Shown: positions 19,365-28,892, numbered from the stretch's first letter. The stretch: DNA of 58,808 nt from Gammaproteobacteria bacterium (GCA_035546635.1 DASZWJ010000003.1:1-58808), one strand, 5' to 3'. Program-made: numbers and translations. The notes: generated by a model not told the origin, from the letters alone.

Positions 19365-19800
19365 ACACCAAACGGTTATCGGTTTTGATTTTGGCTTAAA
19401 ACACATAGGGGTGGCGGTAGGCCAGACCGTTACTGCAACTGCTAATCCTTTGGCTAGTCTTCATGCCCATCAGGGTACACCCAAGTGGGAAAAAGTAACT
19501 GAGCTGGTGGCTTATTGGAAACCTGATGCCTTCATTGTGGGTTTGCCTTATGCCTTAGATGGTTCAGAGCATCATATTACCCGCTATGCTAGGCGTTTTG
19601 CTCAAGAATTGGAAATGCGCTATCCCTTTCCAGTACATTTAGTGGATGAACGCTTTACCACCCTGGAAGCAAGGCGCGATCTATTTGAGCGGGGTGGGTC
19701 ACGTGCATTGAGTAAGAGGCATATTGATGGCATGTCTGCCAAAATTATCACTGAGGATGGGTTAAATAGGGTTCTTTCTGCAAGTATTCACCCCCTTTGA
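19357..19800 (+). CDS. ruvX: Holliday junction resolvase-like RuvX/YqgF
   Basis: RuvX is an RNase H-fold nuclease involved in 16S rRNA 5'-end maturation and possibly Holliday junction processing. The 147-residue protein has the catalytic strand GFDFGLKHIGVAVG (Asp near residue 10), the VGLPYALDGSEH loop and the LVDERFTTLEA motif with the second acidic residue. It overlaps yqgE and would normally be followed by pyrB; here an antisense hydrolase gene intervenes. Confidence 0.93.
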   Translation: MLKHQTVIGFDFGLKHIGVAVGQTVTATANPLASLHAHQGTPKWEKVTELVAYWKPDAFIVGLPYALDGSEHHITRYARRFAQELEMRYPFPVHLVDERFTTLEARRDLFERGGSRALSKRHIDGMSAKIITEDGLNRVLSASIHPL

Positions 19801-19815
19801 AAAAGGGGGGAGACT

Positions 19816-20673
19816 TCAACCTCTCAAAAATCGAGTCACTATTTTAATATAAGCCTCATGCGCATCAGTAGCCACCGCATGGCTGCAGTTTTTAAATATT
19901 TTTAATGTGGCATGGGGAATATGTTTAGCCAGGGTTTTCACCTGGTTTGGACTAATGATCCAATCATCCTCACCACCTAATATCAAGGTAGGGCAAGAAA
20001 TCTTCCGTAGTTTAGGAATAAAATCAAAGTGGCGTAAAAACCCGGCAAATCCCTGGTTTAATGGGGCAGGAGACCATAGGGTGCTTGGTTTACCAAATTC
20101 TGATTTTTTTGATTGTTTTGCTAAATTGGAGTACAGCGGATCCATCAGAGTAAAAAATTTCTTAATATGTGCAGCATCTTTAAACGTGCCATTCCAAAGA
20201 TGTTCAGTGATAGTGATTTGTGCAGCATTACCCCGTTGCTGCAAGGTTTTTTTTGCTTCTTCTATAAAGCGATAACTGGGAGCCGTGCACACTAAAATCA
20301 GTTTACTGACTCTTTTGGGATAGCGTATCGCATAGCCTTGGGCCACCATCCCGCCGTAAGATGTGCCTAAAATACAAATCTGTTGCAATCCCAAGTGTTT
20401 GCGCAAGGCTTCTATATCTTCAATATTGTTTTCAAGCGTGTAATCAGCTGCGCGGGTTTTTTTGCTACGACCGCAACCGCGATGATCGATGAATACTAAT
20501 TGCGCCACTTTCTGCAATTCCAGCGAGTGTTGTTTAAATCGGGTATGGTCTCCGCCAGGTCCGCCATGTAATACAAATACAACGGGTCGTTCAATGAATT
20601 TGGCACCTACAGGTGCTAGTTGCATGCCGGCGATATCAAAATAGATTTCTGTGCCACGTAAGGCTGCTTTCAT
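19816..20673 (-). CDS. alpha/beta hydrolase, proline iminopeptidase-like
   Basis: A 285-residue alpha/beta hydrolase. It has the oxyanion HGGPGGDH (near residue 36), the nucleophile elbow GTSYGG with Ser105, a probable catalytic Asp in GGEDDW and a His in NCSHAV near the C-terminus. The HGGPG motif is typical of proline iminopeptidases (S33), which release N-terminal proline; substrate choice is not certain from sequence. It is inserted in opposite orientation between ruvX and pyrB. The family suggests a cytosolic enzyme, and no signal peptide is present. Confidence 0.85.
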   Translation of the reverse strand: MKAALRGTEIYFDIAGMQLAPVGAKFIERPVVFVLHGGPGGDHTRFKQHSLELQKVAQLVFIDHRGCGRSKKTRAADYTLENNIEDIEALRKHLGLQQICILGTSYGGMVAQGYAIRYPKRVSKLILVCTAPSYRFIEEAKKTLQQRGNAAQITITEHLWNGTFKDAAHIKKFFTLMDPLYSNLAKQSKKSEFGKPSTLWSPAPLNQGFAGFLRHFDFIPKLRKISCPTLILGGEDDWIISPNQVKTLAKHIPHATLKIFKNCSHAVATDAHEAYIKIVTRFLRG

Positions 20674-20760
20674 ATTTTTTCTCCCATAGGTGGTACTATT
20701 TAATCACATAAGGTATATTGAGGCTAAACTGTATTCCACCCTTGCCAGTGAGTCAGCACA

Positions 20761-21714
20761 GTGAACGCAAGTTACGTCATTTCCAGCCCTTCTCAGATAG
20801 AACCACAGCATATCCTTTCCATCAATGATTTTAACCGTTCGCAAATTTATCAATTATTAGAGCAGGCCAAAACCTGGGTCAATTCAACAGATGAACTTAT
20901 TGCTCCAGCGCCGCTATTAGCCAATAAAACCGTGATTAATCTATTGTTTGAAAACAGCACGCGCACACGCAGCTCTTTTGAATTGGCAGCGAAACGTTTA
21001 GGGGCAGTGGTGCTGAATTTTAATGCGGGGATATCTTCGGTGCGTAAAGGTGAAACACTATTTGATACCGTAGATAACTTAGCCGCTATGGGCGCAGACT
21101 TATTTGTCATTCGTCACCCAGAAGAACTGGCTCCAGCTAAAGTGGCAGCGCATTTAGGGCAAAAAGCCTGGGTGATTAATGCGGGGGACGGTTGTAACGA
21201 ACATCCTACGCAAGCTTTGTTGGATATGTTCACTATTTGGCGCTACAAAAATGATTTTACTCGTTTAAGTGTAGCGATAGTGGGGGATATAAAGCATTCC
21301 CGGGTTGCGCATTCGGATTTACAGGCTTTGACTACTTTAGGCGTGACGGATATTCGTCTGGTTGGACCTGTAGAATTACTGCCTACCACCCCGCTCGGAT
21401 CTCATGTATCTTTGCACCAGGATTTGCAAAAAGGCATTAAAGATGCCGATGTAATCATTATGTTGCGTATTCAAAAAGAACGTATGCAAGCCGCAGCATT
21501 GCCTTTGGCTACAGATTATTTCGCACAGTATGGGCTGACCACTGACAAGCTGAAATTCTCAAAACCAGATGCAATTGTCATGCATCCGGGACCTATGAAT
21601 AGGGGCGTGGAAATTGAATCTGCTGTGGCGGATGGAGAACAATCGGTCATTCTGCGACAAGTGACTTTTGGTATTGCGGTACGTATGGGGCTTATGGTCA
21701 GGTTACTTACTTAG
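20761..21714 (+). CDS. pyrB: aspartate carbamoyltransferase catalytic subunit
   Basis: PyrB condenses carbamoyl phosphate with aspartate, the first committed step of pyrimidine synthesis. The 317-residue protein has the carbamoyl phosphate site FENSTRTRSSFE (near residue 62), HPTQALLD near residue 142 and the aspartate site region MHPGPMNRGVE. It starts with GTG. There is no pyrI or pyrC neighbour. Its stop overlaps the convergent ribE stop by eight bases. No pyrimidine attenuator was evident in the 87 bases upstream. Confidence 0.95.
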   Translation: MNASYVISSPSQIEPQHILSINDFNRSQIYQLLEQAKTWVNSTDELIAPAPLLANKTVINLLFENSTRTRSSFELAAKRLGAVVLNFNAGISSVRKGETLFDTVDNLAAMGADLFVIRHPEELAPAKVAAHLGQKAWVINAGDGCNEHPTQALLDMFTIWRYKNDFTRLSVAIVGDIKHSRVAHSDLQALTTLGVTDIRLVGPVELLPTTPLGSHVSLHQDLQKGIKDADVIIMLRIQKERMQAAALPLATDYFAQYGLTTDKLKFSKPDAIVMHPGPMNRGVEIESAVADGEQSVILRQVTFGIAVRMGLMVRLLT

Positions 21715-22327
21715 GATGAGCAGCCAAATTCAACCGCTTAATTGTTTCTACAATAGTCACAGTTGTCGCATCGAGTTCAATATTCACCTTATCGCCAATG
21801 CGCTTATTTGCAAAATCTGTCAGTTGCAAGGTATGCGGAATAAGATCAACAGTGATGGTGTCGTGCATTAAGTCAACATCATTCACTGTCAAACTGGAAC
21901 CATTGATTCCCACAAAACCTTTTTTAAAAAAATACGTCATCATCAATTTGGGGCAGTGTAAAATAAGCTGCAGATTATTTTCATTTATTTCTCGGCGCAG
22001 GATTTCTGCTGTCCCATATACATGTCCAGCCATCATATGGCCGCCTATTTCACTGCCAAAAGTAGCACTGCGTTCAATGCTGACTTTTTGACCTTGGCGG
22101 ATATCAGCCAAAGTGGTCTTACGACAAGTTTCTGCAATTGCGTTGAAGGTAACTTCTTGTCCCTTAATAGCAATTACAGTCTGGCAGACACCGTCGACGG
22201 AGACGCTAGCGCCAATCTCTAAACCAGAAAGTAAGGCCTTATTTAATTGCACGCTGTAAGTAATCATCCCGGGTTTTACTTCAACCTGGGTGACAGTAAA
22301 TAAGCCTTGTGTAATACCAGTAAACAT
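21707..22327 (-). CDS. ribE: riboflavin synthase alpha subunit
   Basis: Riboflavin synthase dismutates two 6,7-dimethyl-8-ribityllumazine molecules to riboflavin. The 206-residue protein has the invariant start MFTGI and two lumazine-binding barrels: the first with GASVSVDGVCQTV and GGHMMAGHV, the second with GINGSSLTVNDV and the closing KRIGDKVNIELD. It starts three bases after dedA. Other riboflavin genes are not in the window, and no FMN riboswitch was seen. Confidence 0.94.
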   Translation of the reverse strand: MFTGITQGLFTVTQVEVKPGMITYSVQLNKALLSGLEIGASVSVDGVCQTVIAIKGQEVTFNAIAETCRKTTLADIRQGQKVSIERSATFGSEIGGHMMAGHVYGTAEILRREINENNLQLILHCPKLMMTYFFKKGFVGINGSSLTVNDVDLMHDTITVDLIPHTLQLTDFANKRIGDKVNIELDATTVTIVETIKRLNLAAHPK

Positions 22328-22330
22328 TTA

Positions 22331-22969
22331 TCACTCTATCTTAGCATTTAACTTATCATGTTTACGTTTTTTCATGCGTAACCAGAAGTAGATTCCCAGC
22401 AGCAAGACAATCCCCAGGGCAATCAAAATGAGTTGATACCATCTTTGATCTAGGTGATCGATGATAGTCACCCAACGATTGCCTAAAAAATAACCCAAAG
22501 ACAGAAAGCAGACTACCCAGATGCAGGCGCCGCTATAGGAAAAAAGAGCAAACTTGCTATATTCCAGTTCACTGATGCCGGCTGCATAGCCGGTTAAATG
22601 GCGTACACCGGGGATAAAATATCCAATCAACAACGCAAAGCGCCCAATACGTTCAAACCAATCATGTACGCGTTGCATTTTCGCTTCTGTGATGCGTATC
22701 CAGTGCCCATATTTTTTAAGAAGATAAGTGCCGGCTGTGCGCCCCAAAACATAACTGACAGTGATCCCAGAACAAGCTCCGGCACAGGCAGCAATCAGTG
22801 TTGGAATAGGCTCCAATTTTCCATGCGCGACCAAAAAGCCGGCGAACACCATGAGGGTTTCGTCAGGAATGGGCAGGGCGAATATTCCAACTGCTAGCAA
22901 TACAAATAATGCAAAACTACCGTATTGAGTAATCCAGACAGTTAGCGCTTGGGGTAAAAACTCTTCCAT
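22331..22969 (-). CDS. DedA family membrane protein
   Basis: A 212-residue DedA/SNARE-associated-type membrane protein with about five hydrophobic segments and the family motifs FALPIPDETLMVFAGFL near residue 30, and GYFIPGVRHLTGYAAGIS near residue 117 with the conserved G-x3-P-x2-R pattern. DedA proteins act in lipid carrier translocation and proton-motive-force homeostasis; the exact substrate here is unknown. It lies between the GST-like gene and ribE with gaps of 15 and 3 bases. Confidence 0.9.
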   Translation of the reverse strand: MEEFLPQALTVWITQYGSFALFVLLAVGIFALPIPDETLMVFAGFLVAHGKLEPIPTLIAACAGACSGITVSYVLGRTAGTYLLKKYGHWIRITEAKMQRVHDWFERIGRFALLIGYFIPGVRHLTGYAAGISELEYSKFALFSYSGACIWVVCFLSLGYFLGNRWVTIIDHLDQRWYQLILIALGIVLLLGIYFWLRMKKRKHDKLNAKIE

Positions 22970-22984
22970 AGGATGATTTCTGCT

Positions 22985-23650
22985 TTAGGGTTGCGATTTC
23001 TTAAAAAAATATTTTCCTTTTATTTTCAATACATATAAAAACAACTCTGAATAATCTGGGGGTAAACAAGCTTGAATGCTGTGTCTATTCAATAAATTTT
23101 CAGACCATGCTCGGATTTTTGGCATGTGGTTAAATAAGGGTTGTGGATCATAGGTGAGAAACTCTCTAAGACGGATAAACAAGGGTGCGATAGCAACATC
23201 TACCAAAGACAAAGTCTCGCCATTGAAATAGGGGGTTTTAGTGAGTTCTCCTTCTAGACGACTAAGTTTATCCAATAAAATTTGCCGTTCGGTTTTAAAA
23301 GTGGGCTCATCTACTGCGTATATCATGCGTCCTGAGTTCATAATCAGCTCTGAACTAAATTCAATCCAGGCGCGATGGCGCGCACGTAGCAGCGGGTCTT
23401 CTGGGTGCATTTGGGGCGCATGGGTTTCATCCAGATATTCATTAATAATTGCAGATTCAAATAATACTTGGTCATTTATACGTAATAAGGGGATTTTACC
23501 CAAGGGGGAGATTTGTAGGAACCATTCTGGTTTTTCAAGCAGATTGACGTAGGTGGTGGTAAAGCTTATTCCTTTTTCAAATAGCATAATAGCGGTGCGT
23601 TGTGCGAAGGGGCAAGTTTTGGAAGTAATCAGTTCTATTGGAGTTGGCAT
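22985..23650 (-). CDS. glutathione S-transferase family protein
   Basis: A 221-residue GST-fold protein. The N-terminal thioredoxin domain has TSKTCPFAQR with a cysteine at residue 13, as in the omega/DHAR-like classes that form mixed disulfides with glutathione, and the conserved cis-proline and glutathione-binding segment GKIPLLRINDQVLFESAIIN. The C-terminal helical domain has the folding motif TLSLVDVAIAP. Relatives include SspA-type regulators, but the active cysteine favours a catalytic role. It heads the GST-dedA-ribE run. Confidence 0.85.
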   Translation of the reverse strand: MPTPIELITSKTCPFAQRTAIMLFEKGISFTTTYVNLLEKPEWFLQISPLGKIPLLRINDQVLFESAIINEYLDETHAPQMHPEDPLLRARHRAWIEFSSELIMNSGRMIYAVDEPTFKTERQILLDKLSRLEGELTKTPYFNGETLSLVDVAIAPLFIRLREFLTYDPQPLFNHMPKIRAWSENLLNRHSIQACLPPDYSELFLYVLKIKGKYFFKKSQP

Positions 23651-23740
23651 AAGCTGTTTCTCAAGAAAAAAATGTGGATTAGTATAACTTAAAAAAAGCT
23701 GGTTTGCCTTAGTGGGAATGTAGCTTAGGTAGAGCAGATA

Positions 23741-23776
23741 ATATCACCTTTCCCTGCTAAAATAGGGAAAGGTGAT
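23741..23776. repeat. intergenic hairpin
   Basis: A long stem ATATCACCTTTCCCT/AGGGAAAGGTGATAA in the 163-base gap between the glycine-zipper lipoprotein gene (whose 3' end it follows) and the GST-like gene. It may end the lipoprotein transcript, although no U-tract follows on that strand. Confidence 0.55.
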
Positions 23777-23813
23777 AAGGGGGAAAATAAAGGTAAAATT
23801 AAAAACTAACGAT

Positions 23814-24272
23814 TTACCCATTAGTAGGAATTAAACGTGCTCGCGGTCCAAAAATCACCAGTACGCGTTGCCCAACGCCAAAATTAGTATCCCTGGCCTG
23901 GGTGACTGAGACGATTTTATTATTGTTTAAGCGAATGATATATTCAAATCCAGTTTGTGAATGGATGGATTTGTCAATACCGTAACCTATTGCGCCGCCA
24001 ACTAATGCGCCACCAATTCCGCCAAGGATATTAGCGGCCGTGCCTCCACCGATGGTGGAACCTGCAGCGGCACCAGCGCCAGCGCCAGCTAATCCGCCTA
24101 TACCACTCGTATTGTCGATGTTGATCACGCGTTTGCCGATAATGGTTCCGGGTACGGCTTTGCTTGCAGTGCCTACTTCGTTGGCAGAGAGGGTGTTGGA
24201 AGATAAATTCGGGCTACAGGCAACCAGTACAGTACATAATAAAGCTATAAACACTAAATAATATTTTTTCAT
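23814..24272 (-). CDS. glycine-zipper outer-membrane lipoprotein (SlyB/Pcp-like)
   Basis: A 152-residue lipoprotein: signal peptide MKKYYLVFIALLCTVLVAC with lipobox VLVAC (Cys19), then a conserved segment VPGTIIGKRVINIDN, a glycine-zipper 2TM stretch (GIGGLAGAGAGAAAGSTIGG, then GGIGGALVGGAIGYG) and a C-terminal domain ending RVLVIFGPRARLIP. This matches SlyB/Pcp-type outer-membrane lipoproteins that stabilise the envelope. The start at 24272 is chosen for the signal peptide and the AAGGTGG site. It is divergent from a second glycine-zipper gene. Confidence 0.9.
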   Translation of the reverse strand: MKKYYLVFIALLCTVLVACSPNLSSNTLSANEVGTASKAVPGTIIGKRVINIDNTSGIGGLAGAGAGAAAGSTIGGGTAANILGGIGGALVGGAIGYGIDKSIHSQTGFEYIIRLNNNKIVSVTQARDTNFGVGQRVLVIFGPRARLIPTNG

Positions 24273-24440
24273 AACCACCTTCAAGTTAAAATGTGATAAA
24301 ATACAGAGGTTCCGAGCTAAAATCGGATAATAGCTAAAAAAATTGGCTAAAGTCAATACAGTAAAAAGATGTAGGGATTGCGATACGGAAGATAATCAGG
24401 AACTCTTTAGCTTAACTTTCAATCCATTTATGAAAACGAT

Positions 24441-25028
24441 ATGAGCACACAAACCAAAAAAACCTTAGCAATTATAGGGGGCGCGTTAGGCATTGCATTA
24501 ATTAGCGCGTTTGCCACAATCTCTGTACAAGCATTGTATAAACAGCACGAAACACCTCCGCCTTCAGCGCCAGTCGCTGTTGCGCCAACCCCACCATCTC
24601 CCCCGGTTGCGCAGGTGGTTGCCGTTAATCCGCATTATGTCACTAAAAGTTATCCAGTGCGTAATTGCTATCCTACGCAAAATGTCGTTTATCAAGATTC
24701 TAAACAAGGTATCCCTGGTGCGGGCGCGGTGATTGGGGGTGTAGCAGGGGGGCTTGCAGGTTCAGCAATTCATGGTAACGCTAGAAACGTGGCGATAGGA
24801 ATTGGCGCTGCTGTGGGTGCTTTGAGCGGAAACGCGGTACAGCAAAATATGAATAAACCTGAGCCGGTCGTGCAAAATTCAACTCAATGCACAACGCATA
24901 CTGCCAGTAAAAAAGTACAACAAGGGTATGAGGTCACCTATCAGTATAATGGCGTGCAAAGCATGGTAGTCATGAGCACGCCTCCGGTGTCAAGTACTAT
25001 GCCTTTGCCTATTAGTGCTAATGGGTGA
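24441..25028 (+). CDS. glycine-zipper 2TM membrane protein
   Basis: A 195-residue envelope protein with one N-terminal membrane segment (about residues 8-30), a proline-rich linker (PPPSAPVAVAPTPPSPP), a cysteine-bearing segment YPVRNCYPTQNVVYQD, then a glycine-zipper hairpin (GAGAVIGGVAGGLAGSAIHG, IGIGAAVGALSGNAV) and a C-terminal QQGYEVTYQYNG domain. This architecture is common in uncharacterised gammaproteobacterial envelope proteins. It is divergent from the SlyB-like lipoprotein gene, and the two may share envelope-stress control, which is inference. Confidence 0.85.
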   Translation: MSTQTKKTLAIIGGALGIALISAFATISVQALYKQHETPPPSAPVAVAPTPPSPPVAQVVAVNPHYVTKSYPVRNCYPTQNVVYQDSKQGIPGAGAVIGGVAGGLAGSAIHGNARNVAIGIGAAVGALSGNAVQQNMNKPEPVVQNSTQCTTHTASKKVQQGYEVTYQYNGVQSMVVMSTPPVSSTMPLPISANG

Positions 25029-25080
25029 GGTTTTGTTGAATAAATAAGGTTACTAATATCAGCCCTCTAACAGCCTTAGC

Positions 25081-25115
25081 TTTTTTCCTTCTCCCACAAG
25101 GGGAGAAGGGAAAAT
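25081..25115. repeat. hairpin between convergent genes
   Basis: A stem CCTTCTCCC/GGGGAGAAGG with loop ACAA lies between the convergent glycine-zipper and dps genes. The core CCTTCTCCC recurs at the ends of the large palindrome at 37960-38135, so it is probably a dispersed repeat rather than a dedicated terminator. Confidence 0.55.
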
Positions 25116-25125
25116 GTCATGACTG

Positions 25126-25593
25126 TTAGAGATTCGACTCAACAAACCAGCGCCATTTATCCAAACCGCGGGTTATTTCTGTACAAAGATCGGCGGTCAC
25201 TTTATCTCCGAGTGAATCAGACGCATCAATTAATGCACGGTTACTATCAGCTACAGCCCGCAAGCTGCTGGTCAGGGCGGTCACATGCTCGGCACTTTTA
25301 TAGATTTCTGTCGAGTAAGGTTTTAGGGAAGAATTTTCTGCTACTACTTGTATAGTTCCCTTGGCAATGCCGCCTAACTGCAATACGCGTTCAGCCAACA
25401 TATCAGCATATTCTTCCACTGCACCAGCTACTTCATCAAATAGCTGATGTAGTGCAATAAAATTTTCCCCTCTCACATTCCAGTGTGCTTGCTTGACCTG
25501 AAGTTTAAGATCCAGGGTATTGGCAAGACTTTGGTTGAGTAAATCAATGAGTTCCTTTGTAGCAGTGTTTGTTGATTTCTTATTAGCTGGCAT
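25126..25593 (-). CDS. dps: Dps-family DNA-protecting ferritin
   Basis: Dps forms 12-mers that bind DNA and oxidise and store iron, protecting against peroxide in stationary phase. The 155-residue protein carries the ferroxidase signature QAHWNVRGENFIALHQLFDE and EYADMLAERVLQLGG with the conserved His, Asp and Glu ligands. The N-terminal tail MPANKKSTNTATKE is lysine-rich and could bind DNA. Length is normal. It is a single gene with convergent and codirectional neighbours. Confidence 0.93.
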   Translation of the reverse strand: MPANKKSTNTATKELIDLLNQSLANTLDLKLQVKQAHWNVRGENFIALHQLFDEVAGAVEEYADMLAERVLQLGGIAKGTIQVVAENSSLKPYSTEIYKSAEHVTALTSSLRAVADSNRALIDASDSLGDKVTADLCTEITRGLDKWRWFVESNL

Positions 25594-25687
25594 GACGAGA
25601 TCTCCAAAGAATAGAATTTGAGCTAAAATATTAGCATAATATCGTTTTCATGAGAATTAATTGGTAGTCAAAAAAATTTTATACGCC

Positions 25688-27082
25688 TCATGTATTGGTC
25701 TCCAATAAAGTTTCAGTTGGCTTCAAATCTAAGACTTTTTTAGTCCAGCGCCAATATAACACCAATGCCCCCGCACCAACTCCCACTGTCCATCCTATCA
25801 TCACTCCTAGTGCTTGCCAGTGTAAAATGAAGGCAAAAAAGTAGCTCAGAGGTAAAGCAATTAACCACATAGAGGCTAAGCCGATATACATCGGAAAACC
25901 TGTATCCAGCAATCCTCGTAAACATCCGGTTAGAATATTTCTAATCCCATCTAAAAGTTGTGATAGGGCAAGCACTGCAAACAGCGATATAGCGATTTTC
26001 ACTATGGCTGCATTACCGGCTGCATGTACATCTATATAACTGGATGACAAGCATTTAGGTAAGCCTAAAAAGAAAAATGCGACAATGAAACTCATACCGC
26101 AAGCAAAAATTAAACCGGCTTTGCCCAGCACGGTAATTTCGCTAAACTGTTTGGCGCCGTATGCTTGGCCGATTAAAATGCCGCAGGCTTGTGAAACAGA
26201 GAAAATGGGCACCACAATTAAAAATTGATACTGCATGATAATTTGATATGCAGCGAGGGATTCTGTACCTATCCAGCCGACAAAAGCGGCAAATACTGAA
26301 AAAGATATCACTTCCGCACTAATCTGCAGACTGATAGGCCAACCGATTTTAATGAGTTGTTTTAAAGCGTGCCAGTTGGTATGCAACCTTAAGCGAAATA
26401 ATTCAAATTTTTTGAAATATGCCCCAAAATAAAGACAAGCCGTACTAATAAGCACATAGAAAAATGCCTGCAATACCACCGCGTAACCAAAACCGATCAC
26501 TCCCAACGCAGGTAAACCTAATTTACCATAGATTAGGATATAAGCGCTGATGACTAGCACAATCACCCCGGCGATATTGGCATACATATCCACTTTTTGC
26601 TTGTTTACCCCATAGCATAATTGTTGGTTGGCGATACAAAACAGGATGAGAGGTACTCGCAGAATGCTGGCTTGAAAAAATTGTTCAACGATACGCGATA
26701 AATGCGGGTCTTGTCCAAAAAATATCAGCAATGGGTATATATGCCAACACAGTAATACGGAAGGCAAGCTAATTAAAAAAGCGATGAACCAACCTTGCTG
26801 CAATAAACTGCCTACAGTTTGATATTGTTTTTCCCCGTAGGCATGTCCTATCAAAATACTCAAGGCAAAAAGTAAAGAAATCACCGTTGCCAAGACGGAA
26901 ATACTGATAGAGAAGATCAAAGCGCTAGCCGCCAGAACTTCGCGACCTAGATGAGCAAGCATGCTCATACATAAAAAACTGCTACCCATAGTAATTAATT
27001 GAGTAATAGCCATAGGCAGAGCAAGGCGAAATAATTTTTTAGCAGGCCTGTCAAGAACAGGGTTATTTATTACATCGGTCAT
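25688..27082 (-). CDS. MATE family efflux transporter
   Basis: A 464-residue MATE (multidrug and toxin extrusion) transporter with 12 predicted membrane helices, in two similar halves each starting with a family-typical segment (LPMAITQLITMGSSFLCMSM and IGWPISLQISAEVISFSVFA). It is of the NorM-like type and would export cationic compounds using a Na+ or H+ gradient; substrates are unknown. A second MATE gene is at 33706. No regulator is adjacent. Confidence 0.9.
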   Translation of the reverse strand: MTDVINNPVLDRPAKKLFRLALPMAITQLITMGSSFLCMSMLAHLGREVLAASALIFSISISVLATVISLLFALSILIGHAYGEKQYQTVGSLLQQGWFIAFLISLPSVLLCWHIYPLLIFFGQDPHLSRIVEQFFQASILRVPLILFCIANQQLCYGVNKQKVDMYANIAGVIVLVISAYILIYGKLGLPALGVIGFGYAVVLQAFFYVLISTACLYFGAYFKKFELFRLRLHTNWHALKQLIKIGWPISLQISAEVISFSVFAAFVGWIGTESLAAYQIIMQYQFLIVVPIFSVSQACGILIGQAYGAKQFSEITVLGKAGLIFACGMSFIVAFFFLGLPKCLSSSYIDVHAAGNAAIVKIAISLFAVLALSQLLDGIRNILTGCLRGLLDTGFPMYIGLASMWLIALPLSYFFAFILHWQALGVMIGWTVGVGAGALVLYWRWTKKVLDLKPTETLLETNT

Positions 27083-27461
27083 GATCGTTTCTCAAAAAGG
27101 AATATAAAGCCAAAAAAAGATGGCTTTAAGCTTTGATAATCAAATGCGGGTTTAAAAAAAATTTGGAAGTAATATACAGCGAACCTGAAATGGAATTCAG
27201 GGTTATCAACTTGGTAAGAAATAATAGACTATGAATTGATAGGTAAACGCCAAGCATAAACTTCCAAATAAACTAAACTAAGTTAGTTAACCAGTGGAAA
27301 TTTAGTGACTCGCATTGGCTGATACCTCAAGAAATGAATAGTGATGGTGAATGCTAACTGCTTGAGCCTATAATGTCAATGCGGTTAATTGGCGCTAAGC
27401 TGATTGGCAGTAAGCAAAGTTGCTTCATTAAAATAGTAACCGATTAACAATGAGGTTTTGG
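27083..27461. other. divergent intergenic region
   Basis: About 380 bases between the divergent MATE and aminotransferase genes. A hairpin AAAGCCA/TGGCTTT with an A-rich loop lies near 27107-27129, and a TATAAT-like box is seen at 27370. Nothing else is recognisable. Confidence 0.4.
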
Positions 27462-28874
27462 ATGTTATTAACTCCTTCTTGGAAACCCGCCAAAGGGATT
27501 TCACGCGTTATATTATTGCACATGTGGGCAGAACAACTGCTAGAAGAAATGGAGAGGGGAGTGGGAGATGAAACTCGGCCTGGCATTATTCTGGCTGGGC
27601 TTGGCAAGCCTACCTTCCCGATTAATGAGGCTGTAGCCCAATCTGCACTGTCTTACTGGGGTAAGCTCGCCTATAAGGCTAGGGAAGCCAAGATGGTGCT
27701 GGATGGTAGCCATACGCTTTCCAAAAGCGTGCGTAACAAAATTGCCACGATGTCAGCTGCCGTTGACTATGGTCACCCGATGGGAGACCTTGATGCACGC
27801 GCCAAACTTGCAGCAGCGCTCACCCGCTGGTATATGAACAAAGTGGTGATAAAACCTAAGAATATATTATTTACCATCGGCGGTATTGGCGGAATGTATA
27901 ATATTTTCCAAGTACTTAACCGACGCTATCCTCGCGGAAAAATTGTCACAGCTTTTCCACATTATCCGCCTTATGAAGGTGCGCATGGAGAAAATAATCT
28001 TTTTCCCATACCGGTTATGTCGCAAAAAGGTTATCGTTTGACAGCGGATATTCTCTCAGTCAGTTTGCGAAAAGCACAGTATGAGGCGATGCGGGAAGGA
28101 ACACAGATCAGCGCGTTTTTATTGTGTGACCCGAATAACCCATTAGGCACCGCGCTGACTGAAACTGAACTTTTGAAAATAGCCAAAGTGCTCAAGGAAT
28201 ATCCTGATATCTATATCATTCTCGATGAAGCTTACGCAGAATTACGCTTTACCGGTCACAAACATACCTCTTTGTTGAGCGTCGCTCCTGATTTGAAGGA
28301 CAGAATCCTTTTGATGCGATCTGCTACTAAAGCTTTATCTGCCGCAGGTGAAAGGATGGCAGTGACGGTTGTGTTTGATGAAGCTTTTATGATTGAGCTG
28401 ATTGAAGAGAATATACTGACCTCGGTACATTCTCCTCGCTCTTTACAATTTGCTTTTGCAGAAGCAATGAATGATTTAAGTGAGCAAGAGCTTGCTAGGC
28501 TAAAAAACTACTATCATCCGCAAGTCAAATACGTGCTGACACGTTTAGCGAGGATGGGTGCGGCCATGCCTGACCCTGATTATCATGTCGATGGAACTTT
28601 TTATGTGTTGGCAAACTTAAGTGAGTTGTTTGGGGTTGAGTTGCCGCCTGAAACCCAAAGGGCATTGCATAAAACAGGAAAGATTACCACCGACGAGGAT
28701 ATTGCGTATTATTTATTATTTCAAGATGGGTTGATGATTACACCATTGTCTTATTTTGGTGTGTCGCCGCAGGATGGATTTATGCGCATTACTTGTAGCG
28801 GTGGAGATGATGAGCTGGAAGAATTGATGAATCGGTTGGAGAAGAGGTTGGCTATGGTGAGGGGGATTCGGTGA
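27462..28874 (+). CDS. PLP-dependent class I/II aminotransferase
   Basis: A 470-residue fold-type I aminotransferase. It shows a family glycine motif (TIGGIGGMYN), DPNNPLG, the ILDEAYAEL strand, the PLP lysine in RSATKALSAAGERM (about Lys290) and the C-terminal carboxylate-binding Arg in MRITCSGGDDE. It is longer than typical aspartate aminotransferases, with an N-terminal extension rich in positive and aromatic residues. Donor and acceptor are unknown. The ATG at 27462 has GAGG at six bases; an ATG at 27450 lacks a site. It stands alone, convergent with a DUF1835 gene. Confidence 0.88.
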   Translation: MLLTPSWKPAKGISRVILLHMWAEQLLEEMERGVGDETRPGIILAGLGKPTFPINEAVAQSALSYWGKLAYKAREAKMVLDGSHTLSKSVRNKIATMSAAVDYGHPMGDLDARAKLAAALTRWYMNKVVIKPKNILFTIGGIGGMYNIFQVLNRRYPRGKIVTAFPHYPPYEGAHGENNLFPIPVMSQKGYRLTADILSVSLRKAQYEAMREGTQISAFLLCDPNNPLGTALTETELLKIAKVLKEYPDIYIILDEAYAELRFTGHKHTSLLSVAPDLKDRILLMRSATKALSAAGERMAVTVVFDEAFMIELIEENILTSVHSPRSLQFAFAEAMNDLSEQELARLKNYYHPQVKYVLTRLARMGAAMPDPDYHVDGTFYVLANLSELFGVELPPETQRALHKTGKITTDEDIAYYLLFQDGLMITPLSYFGVSPQDGFMRITCSGGDDELEELMNRLEKRLAMVRGIR

Positions 28875-28892
28875 AAGGGTATTTCACTCACC

